Origin: Candidatus Omnitrophota bacterium
GTDB lineage: Bacteria > Omnitrophota > Gorgyraeia > Gygaellales > Profunditerraquicolaceae
DNA: 23,309 nt
Direction: 5' to 3'
Assembly (NCBI GenBank): GCA_028717045.1
Contig: JAQUON010000004.1
Span: forward strand, 1 to 23,309
Below, one piece after another: positions 1-7,035 of the stretch. Numbering within the stretch: position 1 is the stretch's first letter; every line of letters begins with the position of its first letter. The notes below the pieces were generated by a model that was given only the letters and a program-made list of their open reading frames with translations, made no database searches and had not been told where the DNA came from. A program made the position numbers and the translations under genes.

Positions 1-26
1 GTAAAAATACATAAGGGGGTGGTCCT

Positions 27-407
27 GTGGCTGACAAGAAAAAGATCCTGGTTATCGATGACGAAGAAGACATCTGTCAATTCACCAAGTCGGTGCTGGA
101 AAAGACAGGCCGGTTCGAAGTAAACTACACTACCAAGTCTCAGGAAGGCCTTGCCCTGGCAAAATCATTCCATCCGGATTTAGTGCTACTGGATGTATTT
201 ATGCCTGAAATGGACGGAGGCGATATCGCAGCAGCCCTGGCACAGGACAAGGCTACCAAGGACATACGTGTCGTATTCTTGACCGCACTTGCGTTAAAGA
301 GCGAAGTGGAGGAGGGCGCCGGAGAGATTGCAGGCCATCCTTTTATCGCAAAGCCCGTGACCAGCGACGAACTCATTATGCGCATTGACCTGTTGCTTAG
401 GCAATAG
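27..407 (+). CDS. Stand-alone response regulator receiver domain protein
   Basis: A 126-residue protein consisting only of a CheY-like receiver domain, expected to take a phosphoryl group from a histidine kinase in the cytoplasm. The acidic pair D11-D12, the phospho-acceptor D56 (in LLDVFMPEMDG), the switch T86 and the conserved K109 (in FIAKP) are all present, so it should be phosphorylatable. There is no output domain after residue 126, so it must act through protein contacts, as CheY or Spo0F do. The GTG start at 27 is chosen because AAGGGGGTGG lies just upstream (13-22). No kinase gene is visible in the window, and what lies upstream is cut off. The family assignment is firm; the pathway is unknown. 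Confidence 0.93.
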   Translation: MADKKKILVIDDEEDICQFTKSVLEKTGRFEVNYTTKSQEGLALAKSFHPDLVLLDVFMPEMDGGDIAAALAQDKATKDIRVVFLTALALKSEVEEGAGEIAGHPFIAKPVTSDELIMRIDLLLRQ

Positions 408-463
408 CTAAGGCCCTATATCCACCCCGTCATTCTTATTCTCTATACTACTCACCGCGCAGT

Positions 464-970
464 ATGAATGTATTGGGATTGGTCCAATCGCGGCGTTCCG
501 TACGAAAATATAAAAAGCAAATTCCCCCCGATGCCGTTATACGGTCTGTCTTAGAGGCGGGCCGCTGGGCACCTTCGGGCCTCAATAATCAGCCGTGGCG
601 GTTCCTTGTAGTCGAAGATACCGCAGTCAAAAATAAACTCGCCTCTTTTACCAAATACGGACGCATCATAGAAGAAGCCCCCATTGCGATTGCGGTATGC
701 CTTAGTCTCAAAGATTCTTACCATAGAGAAAAAGACCTTATGGCAGTCGGCGCCTGTATCCAGAATATGCTTTTAGAGGCGCATTCGCTGGGGTTAGGCG
801 CCTGCTGGCTGGGAGAGATCCTCAATAGGAAAGAAGAGGCATCCCATTGCCTTGGCCTTCCCGGAGGGCTTGAGCTTGCCGCGATAATAAGCCTGGGCTA
901 CCCGGAGGAACCCCTTAAGGCAGGGAAACGGAGGATGCTTAAGGACTCAATAATTACAGAAAAAAGTTGA
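464..970 (+). CDS. Nitroreductase family FMN-dependent oxidoreductase
   Basis: A 168-residue nitroreductase-fold flavoprotein. It has the N-terminal RRSVRKY motif (residues 10-16) that contacts FMN phosphate, APSGLNNQPWRF (36-47), GACWLG (112-117) and a C-terminal SLGYP (143-147), in the order usual for the family. Members transfer electrons from NAD(P)H to nitro compounds, quinones or other acceptors; the substrate here cannot be read from sequence. It is on the short side, like the small archaeal and anaerobe forms. No ribosome binding site is obvious before the ATG at 464, but the conserved RRSVRKY block begins ten residues in, as expected. Its stop codon TGA (968-970) overlaps the candidate ECF promoter of the next gene. 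Confidence 0.9.
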   Translation: MNVLGLVQSRRSVRKYKKQIPPDAVIRSVLEAGRWAPSGLNNQPWRFLVVEDTAVKNKLASFTKYGRIIEEAPIAIAVCLSLKDSYHREKDLMAVGACIQNMLLEAHSLGLGACWLGEILNRKEEASHCLGLPGGLELAAIISLGYPEEPLKAGKRRMLKDSIITEKS

Positions 971-995
971 AACTTTTCTTATGCGTGCGCGTTTA
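968..995 (+). promoter_or_regulatory. Candidate ECF-sigma promoter (autoregulatory) of the sigma factor gene
   Basis: TGAAAC at 968-973 and CGTTTA at 990-995 are separated by exactly 16 nt. This resembles the TGAAAC-N16-CGTA pattern known for SigW-type ECF promoters. It lies 30 nt upstream of the ECF sigma gene start at 1026, and ECF factors commonly drive their own operon. A start of transcription near 1000-1003 would leave a short leader containing the GGAAGG ribosome site (1011-1016). Recognition by this particular sigma is inferred. Confidence 0.45.
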
Positions 996-1025
996 ATAGA
1001 GTGGAGAAGAGGAAGGGCTTAAAAA

Positions 1026-1610
1026 GTGCAGAATATGAGCGACGAAGAGCTGATGTGTAAATATCAAGAAGGGGAAATGAACGCCATGGATGAGCTTCTC
1101 ATCCGCTATAGGAACCCACTCTACCGCTTTGCGCTGCGCTTAAGCCGTAATGCAACAGAAGCACAAGATATTGCGCAGGAAGTTTTTCTTAAAATTCATC
1201 AGTTCCGTAACGAGTATAGGCCGATCGGCAAGTTCCGGACGTGGATATTCAGCATTGCGCACAACCTTTGCATCAGCAGGATGCGCAAAACGAAATGGCT
1301 GGTATTCTGGCCGAGGAAACACGATGCACCCGATGAATTGATGGATTTTGAAAGCCCGGACCCTTCTCCGCAACAGGTAGCTTCGGGCAACGAGATGTCC
1401 GAGATAGTGAAATGCTGCATCCAAGGCCTGCCTTTTCTCCAAAAAGAAGCCTTGATTTTGAGAGAATACGAAAACCTGGATTACCGGGAAATAGGACAAA
1501 TATTACACAAACCCGTAGGCACAGTCAAGACCTTGCTCTACAGGGCTAGGGTTCAGTTGAAAAATAAACTTCTTCCTTATATGGGACCCGAAGGAGGATA
1601 TAATGTTTAG
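1026..1610 (+). CDS. ECF-type RNA polymerase sigma factor
   Basis: A 194-residue sigma-70 family protein of the extracytoplasmic function type. Region 2 (about residues 22-92) carries the DIAQEVFLKIHQF core-binding stretch and FRTWIFSIAHN for the -10 element. Region 4 (about 135-184) has a helix-turn-helix around DYREIGQILHKPVGTVK that would read the -35 element. Regions 1 and 3 are absent, as usual for this class. The GTG at 1026 is preferred to the ATG at 1035 because GGAAGG (1011-1016) is 9 nt away from it. The gene overlaps the downstream anti-sigma gene by 8 nt, so the two are translationally coupled. The trigger is probably envelope related because the partner spans the membrane (inference). 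Confidence 0.95.
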   Translation: MQNMSDEELMCKYQEGEMNAMDELLIRYRNPLYRFALRLSRNATEAQDIAQEVFLKIHQFRNEYRPIGKFRTWIFSIAHNLCISRMRKTKWLVFWPRKHDAPDELMDFESPDPSPQQVASGNEMSEIVKCCIQGLPFLQKEALILREYENLDYREIGQILHKPVGTVKTLLYRARVQLKNKLLPYMGPEGGYNV

Positions 1611-2949
1611 GCGACATGTAATAAAAGAATTGAGTGCGTATCTTGATAACCAGCTCTCCGAGCGACGGGCTAAAACGGTGAAGGCTCATTTGGACAGTTG
1701 CGCGGTATGCACTCAAGAACTTTTTAGGCTTAAGAAGCTTTCAGAGGCGCTTAAGACATGGTCGCTTCCTGGCCTTAGCCCTGATTTTGACAACGGGGTA
1801 AAAAACGAGATTGTGCGTGCGGAATTAGAAAAAGGCGAGGTTACCATGAAAAAGAGGACAGTAGCTATTTTGATTCCTTCCAGCGTATTAGCCATGATTC
1901 TGGTGATTGCATTTTTAGGCTCAATGCAACTGTACGTAAAAAGAGGGATGCAAGGAAGATTTAAGAGCGCGGCAGACGAAATCAAAGAATCATACAGTCA
2001 ACCTGTTATACGTCTCTCGGGAGGCAGCAAGCAGCAACATGCTGATGCCTCATACGGGCCCTATGATGTTAACGGTGTGGGCGGCAGCATCACGCGCAGT
2101 GCCAAGATGGTGAGTGGCGTAAAAAGCAGCATGGGTGATGATAGAAGCTGGGGAGAAGAAGGTACGTTGAGTGTTACTTCGAGCAGGGAATATGCCTCGC
2201 AGACAGAGCCAGCGTCTGGGCAAGGTTCGATCATCGTAGTTGAGCCGGTCCTTCCTGCTACCGGCGAAGGAGAAAAAATTATTCGTACCGCAAACGTCAG
2301 TCTTGAGGTTGAAGACGGCAAGGAAGCGTTTAAGAAAGCCTCCTTGATTTGCCAGGAGCTGGGCGGATACCTCGCTTCTTCAAACTTTTACAAAGACAAA
2401 GAAGGCAGGCAGGGAGGCACGATTACCATGCGCATCCCGAAGGATCAATTCCTCATTGCGCTCGATAGAATTAACTCCTTAGGTAAGGTAGAAAGTTCTT
2501 ACGCCAACAGCCAGGATGTCAGCCAGGAATATGCCAATCTCAATACCCAGCTTGGGACCGCGATGATCGTGTATAACAAAATGCTTGAAGCGCTGCAGAA
2601 AAGGCAGGTGTCTATTCCTGAAGCCATGCGGCTTGAATCTGAATTGACCCCTATACGTAAGCGTATAGAGGATTTAAAGAATAAGGTCGAGTACCTTAAC
2701 AACGCAGTTTCCTTTACCACTATTACCGTGAATTTCCGCGAGCCTAAGGTATCAGAGAAGGTGCTTAGGGAAAGCAGGCGCTCCATTCAGGAGAATATGC
2801 TTACTGCCAGGATTAATTTCTTAAAGCTCCTTGGGAATATCATCAAGAATATACCGGCTATCATCGGGATAACTTTGTTTCTTTCGACGGTGCTGGCTAT
2901 TGCGTATCTATTCGTGCATCTGGTTATCCGCCTCATTAAACGCGGATAA
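1603..2949 (+). CDS. Transmembrane anti-sigma factor fused to a DUF4349 domain
   Basis: A 448-residue membrane protein. The N-terminus is a zinc-type anti-sigma domain: H29-x3-C33-x2-C36 inside YLDNQLSERRAKTVKAHLDS. A membrane segment follows at about 87-108. Residues 109-225 are low-complexity, Ser/Gly-rich and probably outside the cell. From I226 the sequence matches the DUF4349 pattern (IRTANVSLEVED, GGYLASSNFY, TITMRIP, a coiled-coil stretch at about 310-370, VSFTTITVNF), and the protein ends in a second membrane segment at about 419-443. AAGGAGG (1591-1597) supports the ATG at 1603. The 8-nt overlap with the ECF gene marks it as the cognate anti-sigma factor. The DUF4349 part may be the sensor; its ligand is unknown. 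The fusion is seen directly; the sensing role is inferred. Confidence 0.88.
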   Translation: MFRRHVIKELSAYLDNQLSERRAKTVKAHLDSCAVCTQELFRLKKLSEALKTWSLPGLSPDFDNGVKNEIVRAELEKGEVTMKKRTVAILIPSSVLAMILVIAFLGSMQLYVKRGMQGRFKSAADEIKESYSQPVIRLSGGSKQQHADASYGPYDVNGVGGSITRSAKMVSGVKSSMGDDRSWGEEGTLSVTSSREYASQTEPASGQGSIIVVEPVLPATGEGEKIIRTANVSLEVEDGKEAFKKASLICQELGGYLASSNFYKDKEGRQGGTITMRIPKDQFLIALDRINSLGKVESSYANSQDVSQEYANLNTQLGTAMIVYNKMLEALQKRQVSIPEAMRLESELTPIRKRIEDLKNKVEYLNNAVSFTTITVNFREPKVSEKVLRESRRSIQENMLTARINFLKLLGNIIKNIPAIIGITLFLSTVLAIAYLFVHLVIRLIKRG

Positions 2950-2957
2950 CCGTGTGA

Positions 2958-3008
2958 GAATAAGGCTAGGATTTTTATTATCTTTCATCCCTAGCCTTAT
3001 TCCTTTTT
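2958..3008 (+). terminator. Rho-independent terminator after the sigma/anti-sigma unit
   Basis: A perfect 13-bp stem: GAATAAGGCTAGG (2958-2970) pairs with CCTAGCCTTATTC (2990-3002) across a 19-nt loop, followed by one C and TTTTT (3004-3008). It starts 9 nt after the anti-sigma stop codon and ends 16 nt before the next gene, so it separates the sigma operon from the following gene run. Confidence 0.9.
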
Positions 3009-3023
3009 AAAATAATTTTTCCT

Positions 3024-3671
3024 TTGGAAGACACGATAAAAATCATATCGCGCATAAAAAGGCAGGTGAGGCAATTCGCCCTGCCTTCCGTTACCATTAC
3101 CTCCCGCACAAAAGACCCCTACCTTGTGTTGATATCCTGTATTTTAAGCCTGCGCACTAAAGATAAAGTTACGCACCAGGCAGGCAAGCGGTTATTTGCG
3201 CTTGCAGACACCCCCAAAAAGATGATACAATTATCTGCGGCAAGGCTTGCGCGTATAATCTATCCCGTTGGTTTTTACCGCACCAAGGCAAAAACTATTA
3301 TTGCGCTCAGCCGTAGGCTGCTCAGTGATTTTGCGGGGAAAGTCCCCCGGGCACAGGAGCAATTGCTGGGCCTTGAAGGGGTAGGCAGGAAAACTGCGAA
3401 TTTGGTATTAGGCCTTGGGTTTGGAGTTCCGGCAATCTGCGTGGATACGCATGTGCACAGAATCTCTAACCGGCTCGGCTGGGTCAGGACAAAAACACCA
3501 GAACAGACCGAAGAAGCCCTGATGCGGCGTATTCCTAAGAAATACTGGATTATGCTCAATACCGTCATGGTTGCGTTCGGCCAGCATATCTGTGTCCCGG
3601 TATCGCCGTTTTGCAGTAAGTGTACTGTGCAGCCATGGTGTGCGCAGCGGGCAGTAACGCGAACGCGCTAA
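3024..3671 (+). CDS. nth: Endonuclease III-like DNA glycosylase/AP lyase with 4Fe-4S cluster
   Basis: A 215-residue HhH-GPD family enzyme for base excision repair of oxidised pyrimidines. The helix-hairpin-helix LEGVGRKTANLVL contains the catalytic lysine K123, and VDTHVHR contains the catalytic aspartate D141; their 18-residue spacing equals that of E. coli Nth K120/D138. The C-terminal cluster loop is C190-x6-C197-x2-C200-x5-C206, exactly the family pattern. The residue aligned with E. coli Q41 is R44 (in LSLRTKD), a variation that might affect how the orphan base is handled. The start is taken as TTG at 3024: it gives the family length (E. coli has 211 residues) and no better upstream codon or ribosome site is visible, so the exact start is uncertain. 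It opens a ten-gene co-directional run. Confidence 0.92.
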   Translation: MEDTIKIISRIKRQVRQFALPSVTITSRTKDPYLVLISCILSLRTKDKVTHQAGKRLFALADTPKKMIQLSAARLARIIYPVGFYRTKAKTIIALSRRLLSDFAGKVPRAQEQLLGLEGVGRKTANLVLGLGFGVPAICVDTHVHRISNRLGWVRTKTPEQTEEALMRRIPKKYWIMLNTVMVAFGQHICVPVSPFCSKCTVQPWCAQRAVTRTR

Positions 3672-3680
3672 AATATACAT

Positions 3681-4100
3681 ATGCAGATCATTACTGAAGA
3701 AATCAGGCTTTCTACCAAAGGCAACCCCGACCTCCTGAACATTACCGATGCGGTATCCAAAGTCTTATCTTCTTCAAAGCTTGCGCAAGGCATGATGTCG
3801 GTGTGTGTGGTGGGTTCAACCGCAGCCATTACCACGTTTGAATATGAGCCTGGATTGATCGAGGATATCAGGGAATTATTTGAGAAGCTTGTCCCTCAAG
3901 GGAAACATTACCGCCACGATGAGACATGGGGCGATGCAAACGGGTTCAGCCATCTCAGGGCAAGCCTGCAAGGGCCTTCTTTGATTATTCCTTTCAAAGA
4001 CGGCAAGTTGCTTCTGGGGACATGGCAGCAGGTAGTGCTTGCGGAATTCGACAACCGGCAGAGAAAACGCCGGGTGATTGTGCAGCTCATAGGCGAATAA
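3681..4100 (+). CDS. YjbQ family protein (UPF0047), first copy
   Basis: A 139-residue member of the YjbQ/UPF0047 family, the usual full length. It carries the family core YRHDETWGDANGFSHLRA (77-94, with H79 and H91 as likely metal ligands) and LLGTWQQVVLAEFDNR (111-126), ending in VQLIGE. Characterised relatives show weak thiamine phosphate phosphatase activity, but the physiological role of the family is not settled. It begins 9 nt after nth, and its TAA stop is followed directly by the ATG of the next gene. A second, divergent YjbQ lies at 8543. This copy has the DETWGDANGFSH variant while the other has NLSGEDNADAH, so they belong to different branches. Confidence 0.9.
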   Translation: MQIITEEIRLSTKGNPDLLNITDAVSKVLSSSKLAQGMMSVCVVGSTAAITTFEYEPGLIEDIRELFEKLVPQGKHYRHDETWGDANGFSHLRASLQGPSLIIPFKDGKLLLGTWQQVVLAEFDNRQRKRRVIVQLIGE

Positions 4101-4490
4101 ATGAAGAAATTCCTTAACCTTTGGCTTCCTCCCTGCGCATGGGCGGGCTTTATCTTTTACCTCTCCGGCATCCAGTCCCTTACCACCAATCTTGGCGTAT
4201 GGGATTTTATTTTACGAAAAATCGCCCATGTCAGCGAATATTTTATCCTCACCATGCTTATATACCGCGCATTTAAAAATTCCTTCAGGCTTAAAACGAT
4301 GTGGCTTCTGGCGTGGCCTGTGTGTATATCGTTGGGCTATGCGCTCACTGATGAGTTTCATCAGAGTTTTATCGCAACAAGGTCGGGCAACAGCGCTGAT
4401 GTGGTTATTGACGCGGCAGGGATAGCGTTATTTTACGCATTACTTCCCATTTTTAGGAACGCAGCCTTTCTGACCTATGGTAAAGACTAA
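4101..4490 (+). CDS. VanZ-like family membrane protein
   Basis: A 129-residue protein with about four hydrophobic segments (about 7-24, 43-57, 66-84 and 101-117). The VanZ signature residues are visible: K40 and H43 in RKIAHVSEY, then DEFHQSF (84-90), R94, and DVVIDAAG (100-107). VanZ domains occur in teicoplanin resistance and in many unrelated envelope proteins; nothing here points to antibiotic resistance. The ATG abuts the preceding stop codon (TAA-ATG), and the 3' end overlaps the pyruvate kinase gene by 14 nt, so expression is tied to its neighbours. The function is unknown beyond a membrane location. Confidence 0.85.
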   Translation: MKKFLNLWLPPCAWAGFIFYLSGIQSLTTNLGVWDFILRKIAHVSEYFILTMLIYRAFKNSFRLKTMWLLAWPVCISLGYALTDEFHQSFIATRSGNSADVVIDAAGIALFYALLPIFRNAAFLTYGKD

Positions 4491-5502
4491 GATAATCGCC
4501 ACACTTGGCCCTGCCTCTTTGCGCCAGGGCGTCCTGCGCGCTATGATGCGTGCCGGGCTTGATGTGGCAAGGCTTAATTTCTCGCACGGTAGTTTGGGCG
4601 CTAAGCGCGCCGCAGTTGCATTAATAAGGAAGATTAATAAGGACAACCGCAGGCACATAGAAATTTTAGGAGACCTGGAAGGATACCGTATCAGGGTAGG
4701 AAGGCTTAAAAGCCCCGTGGAGTTAAAAAAAGGCCAGCGTCTGTATCTTGTCCAGAGCGATACCGCAGGTGCCCATTCACGGATCCCGTTCGATTACAAG
4801 GGGGACCTTAAGGTTATAAAAAAGGGGCAACGCGTATATATTGACGACGGGAATATCGAGTTAGCCGTAGAAGGGCATTCGGCGAGGCAATTAAATACGG
4901 TAGTAACCAGGCCGGGGATACTGAAGGAAAGAAAAGGGATTAACATCCCGGGGGCAAGGCTTACTTTTTCAGGCATGACTGCAGGAGATAGGGCAGCGTT
5001 AGAGTTCTGCGTTGCAGAGAAAATCGACTACGTTGCCCAGTCTTTTGTAAGGTCTGCCCAAGATATGGAGCGGGTGCGGTCGTTGCTAAAATACCGTTTG
5101 CCAAAATGCCGCCTTATCGCCAAAATTGAGAATCAGGAAGGCCTAAAAAACCTGGATGAGATAATTTCCGCCTCCGACGGCATTATGATTGCCAGGGGAG
5201 ACCTGGGGGTATCGTTACCGATTTATATGGTCCCCATATTCCAAAAAGAGATTATTAAGAAATGCAAGAAAGCGCGCAAGTTCGTCATTACGGCGACACA
5301 GATGCTTGAGAGCATGACCGAGCACCCCAGCCCTACGCGCGCCGAGGTCAGCGATGTGGCAAATGCCATACTGGACGGTTGCGGCTACCTTATGTTATCG
5401 GCTGAGACGGCGGTGGGCCGGTACCCGGCGCAAGCGGTCCGCATGATGAATGCGATAAGCAAGGTTACTGAAAGGTATATGTCTTTGCGGGGCAAAGGAT
5501 GA
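4477..5502 (+). CDS. pyk: Pyruvate kinase, short form lacking the C-terminal domain
   Basis: A 341-residue protein covering the A and B domains of pyruvate kinase, the last step of glycolysis (PEP + ADP to pyruvate + ATP). Conserved points are TLGPAS (9-14), R32/N34/S36 in ARLNFSHG, catalytic K216 and metal ligand E218 in AKIENQEG, D242 in ARGDLG, T274 in ITATQMLESM, and SAETAVGRYP. The B domain is roughly 70-165. Family members are usually about 470 residues; here the protein ends after the barrel, so the C domain that binds allosteric effectors is missing. The usual GPKIR-type motif reads GYRIR (69-73) and GDLGVEIP reads GDLGVSLP, so activity could be altered. No frameshifted C domain follows: the next gene starts at once with an ATGA overlap. 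Confidence 0.88.
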   Translation: MVKTKIIATLGPASLRQGVLRAMMRAGLDVARLNFSHGSLGAKRAAVALIRKINKDNRRHIEILGDLEGYRIRVGRLKSPVELKKGQRLYLVQSDTAGAHSRIPFDYKGDLKVIKKGQRVYIDDGNIELAVEGHSARQLNTVVTRPGILKERKGINIPGARLTFSGMTAGDRAALEFCVAEKIDYVAQSFVRSAQDMERVRSLLKYRLPKCRLIAKIENQEGLKNLDEIISASDGIMIARGDLGVSLPIYMVPIFQKEIIKKCKKARKFVITATQMLESMTEHPSPTRAEVSDVANAILDGCGYLMLSAETAVGRYPAQAVRMMNAISKVTERYMSLRGKG

Positions 5503-6647
5503 TTCAAAAAGGCATCGCTACGTTTACTCTCGATTACGGAAAATGCCCGAAATGGCTATTTGACCGCATGGTGAAATTAGGCAGAGAGATGGCCTGGGTG
5601 CTTGTGAAGGAGTATGGCCCGGATGAGTTTGTGAAAAGGATTGCCGACCCTGTATGGTTTCAGTCGCTGGGCACCGTGCTTGCATTTGATTGGAACGCCT
5701 CAGGGCTTACTACGATCCTTACGGCTGCCTTAAAGGAGGCATTGCGCGGCCAGGAAAAGAATTTAGGCATTTTTATTTGCGGGGGAAAGGGCAAGACTTC
5801 CCGCAAGACGCCTGACCAGATCAAAGAATGGGGAGAGCGGTTAAGCCTGCCGGAGGCAAAAGTCAACAACCTGGTGTATAATTCCCGGATGGCCGCGAAG
5901 GTCGATAGCGCGCTCGTGCAGGACGGCTTCCAGATCTACCACCACAGTTTTATCTTTTCAAGGCATGGCGCATGGACGGTAGTGCAGCAGGGCATGAATA
6001 CGATACATCAAACTGCCCGGCGTTACCACTGGTATTCTGAGTCGATCTCTGACCTTGTGTGCGAGCCACATTCAGGGATTATCAGCCAGGTCCGGGTGCC
6101 TACGCTTGACCTGACCGCAAAAACGAGCCAAGAGACCCGCAGCATGAGCACCGACTTGGTTAAGGGAGGCTACCGCAGCCTCATGAAGGATATCCAGATT
6201 TTGAGAAAACATACAAGCGGCGTCTCCAGTATGGTCTCGCTTGAAAAAGGAGATTCTCGCCTCACAGTGCTTAAACTTGAAAATAAGGAATTCCGCAGGC
6301 ATCCGGTGGTATTTGAAGATTTCTCCCGCAGCCGCTACCTTGAAAAGATACTTTTCAAGGTCTGCGACATACAGCCGGATAATTATGAAAAAATCGTAGC
6401 CCTTGAAGGGGTGGGCCCCAAGACCATGCGCGCGTTAAGCCTGGTATCCGAGGTGATCTACGGCGCTAAGCCTTCTTATACCGACCCTGCGCGTTATTCC
6501 TTTGCGCACGGAGGCAAGGATGCAACGCCGTATCCGGTTGATTGTAAGACCTACGATACGACCATTGGTTTTTTTTCCCGTCTCGTGCAGAAGATGCGGC
6601 TGCCGTTTTATGAAAAGCAAAAAATTTTGGCAAAATTAACGAGGTAA
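5499..6647 (+). CDS. DUF763 domain-containing protein
   Basis: A 382-residue protein that I recognise as DUF763, a family found in archaea and scattered bacteria with no established function. Recognisable blocks are LDYGKCPKWLF near the N-terminus, VLAFDWNASGLTT, ICGGKGKTSRKTPDQI, SRHGAWTVVQQGMN and RRYHWYS. Near the C-terminus LEGVGPKTMRALSLVSE (from L302) is a helix-hairpin-helix motif like those of DNA repair enzymes, which suggests DNA or nucleic acid binding (inference). The start codon overlaps the pyk stop (ATGA), and the stop is followed after 4 nt by the thioesterase gene. No metal or nuclease motif can be assigned with certainty. Confidence 0.85.
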   Translation: MIQKGIATFTLDYGKCPKWLFDRMVKLGREMAWVLVKEYGPDEFVKRIADPVWFQSLGTVLAFDWNASGLTTILTAALKEALRGQEKNLGIFICGGKGKTSRKTPDQIKEWGERLSLPEAKVNNLVYNSRMAAKVDSALVQDGFQIYHHSFIFSRHGAWTVVQQGMNTIHQTARRYHWYSESISDLVCEPHSGIISQVRVPTLDLTAKTSQETRSMSTDLVKGGYRSLMKDIQILRKHTSGVSSMVSLEKGDSRLTVLKLENKEFRRHPVVFEDFSRSRYLEKILFKVCDIQPDNYEKIVALEGVGPKTMRALSLVSEVIYGAKPSYTDPARYSFAHGGKDATPYPVDCKTYDTTIGFFSRLVQKMRLPFYEKQKILAKLTR

Positions 6648-6651
6648 CCCG

Positions 6652-7035
6652 GTGAAAACACAAATCTACTACCATGATACGGACTGCGGCGGGGTTGTCT
6701 ATTACGCCAATTACCTGAAATACCTTGAAGAAGCGCGCACGGAGTTTTTCGCCGAACGTAACATCCGTATGAAAGAGCTTATTGCGCACGGCAGCCATTT
6801 TGTAGTCGCTCGCCAGGAAATAGATTACAAGTCGCCTGCCGCCTACGGCGACGTGCTTGAGGTTTCAAGCAGGATCCTTGAGCTCTCCGGAGTGAAGCTG
6901 CTCTTTGCCCATGAGATAAAAAATCAGGAAGGCCGGGTGGTCGTCCAGGCAAAGACCTTGCTCGTCTTTGTGGATAAGGGCCTTAAACCCGCGGCGATCC
7001 CGCAAGACATAAAAAAGAAACTGGAGCAGAAATGA
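6652..7035 (+). CDS. YbgC/4-hydroxybenzoyl-CoA thioesterase family protein
   Basis: A 127-residue single hot-dog-fold acyl-CoA thioesterase. The N-terminal DTDCGGVVYYANYLKYLEEAR (starting at D9) matches the active-site signature of YbgC-type enzymes, with D11 as the likely catalytic aspartate. Relatives hydrolyse short or medium acyl-CoA or acyl-ACP thioesters; in Proteobacteria YbgC belongs to the Tol-Pal locus, but no tol genes are present here. The GTG start at 6652 has GAGG (6641-6644) 7 nt upstream. The stop codon overlaps the next start (ATGA). Confidence 0.9.
   Translation: MKTQIYYHDTDCGGVVYYANYLKYLEEARTEFFAERNIRMKELIAHGSHFVVARQEIDYKSPAAYGDVLEVSSRILELSGVKLLFAHEIKNQEGRVVVQAKTLLVFVDKGLKPAAIPQDIKKKLEQK

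Noticed and set aside
4101..4490. VanZ-like protein as a glycopeptide resistance gene
   Set aside because: There are no vanA/vanH/vanX neighbours, and VanZ domains are common in unrelated membrane proteins.
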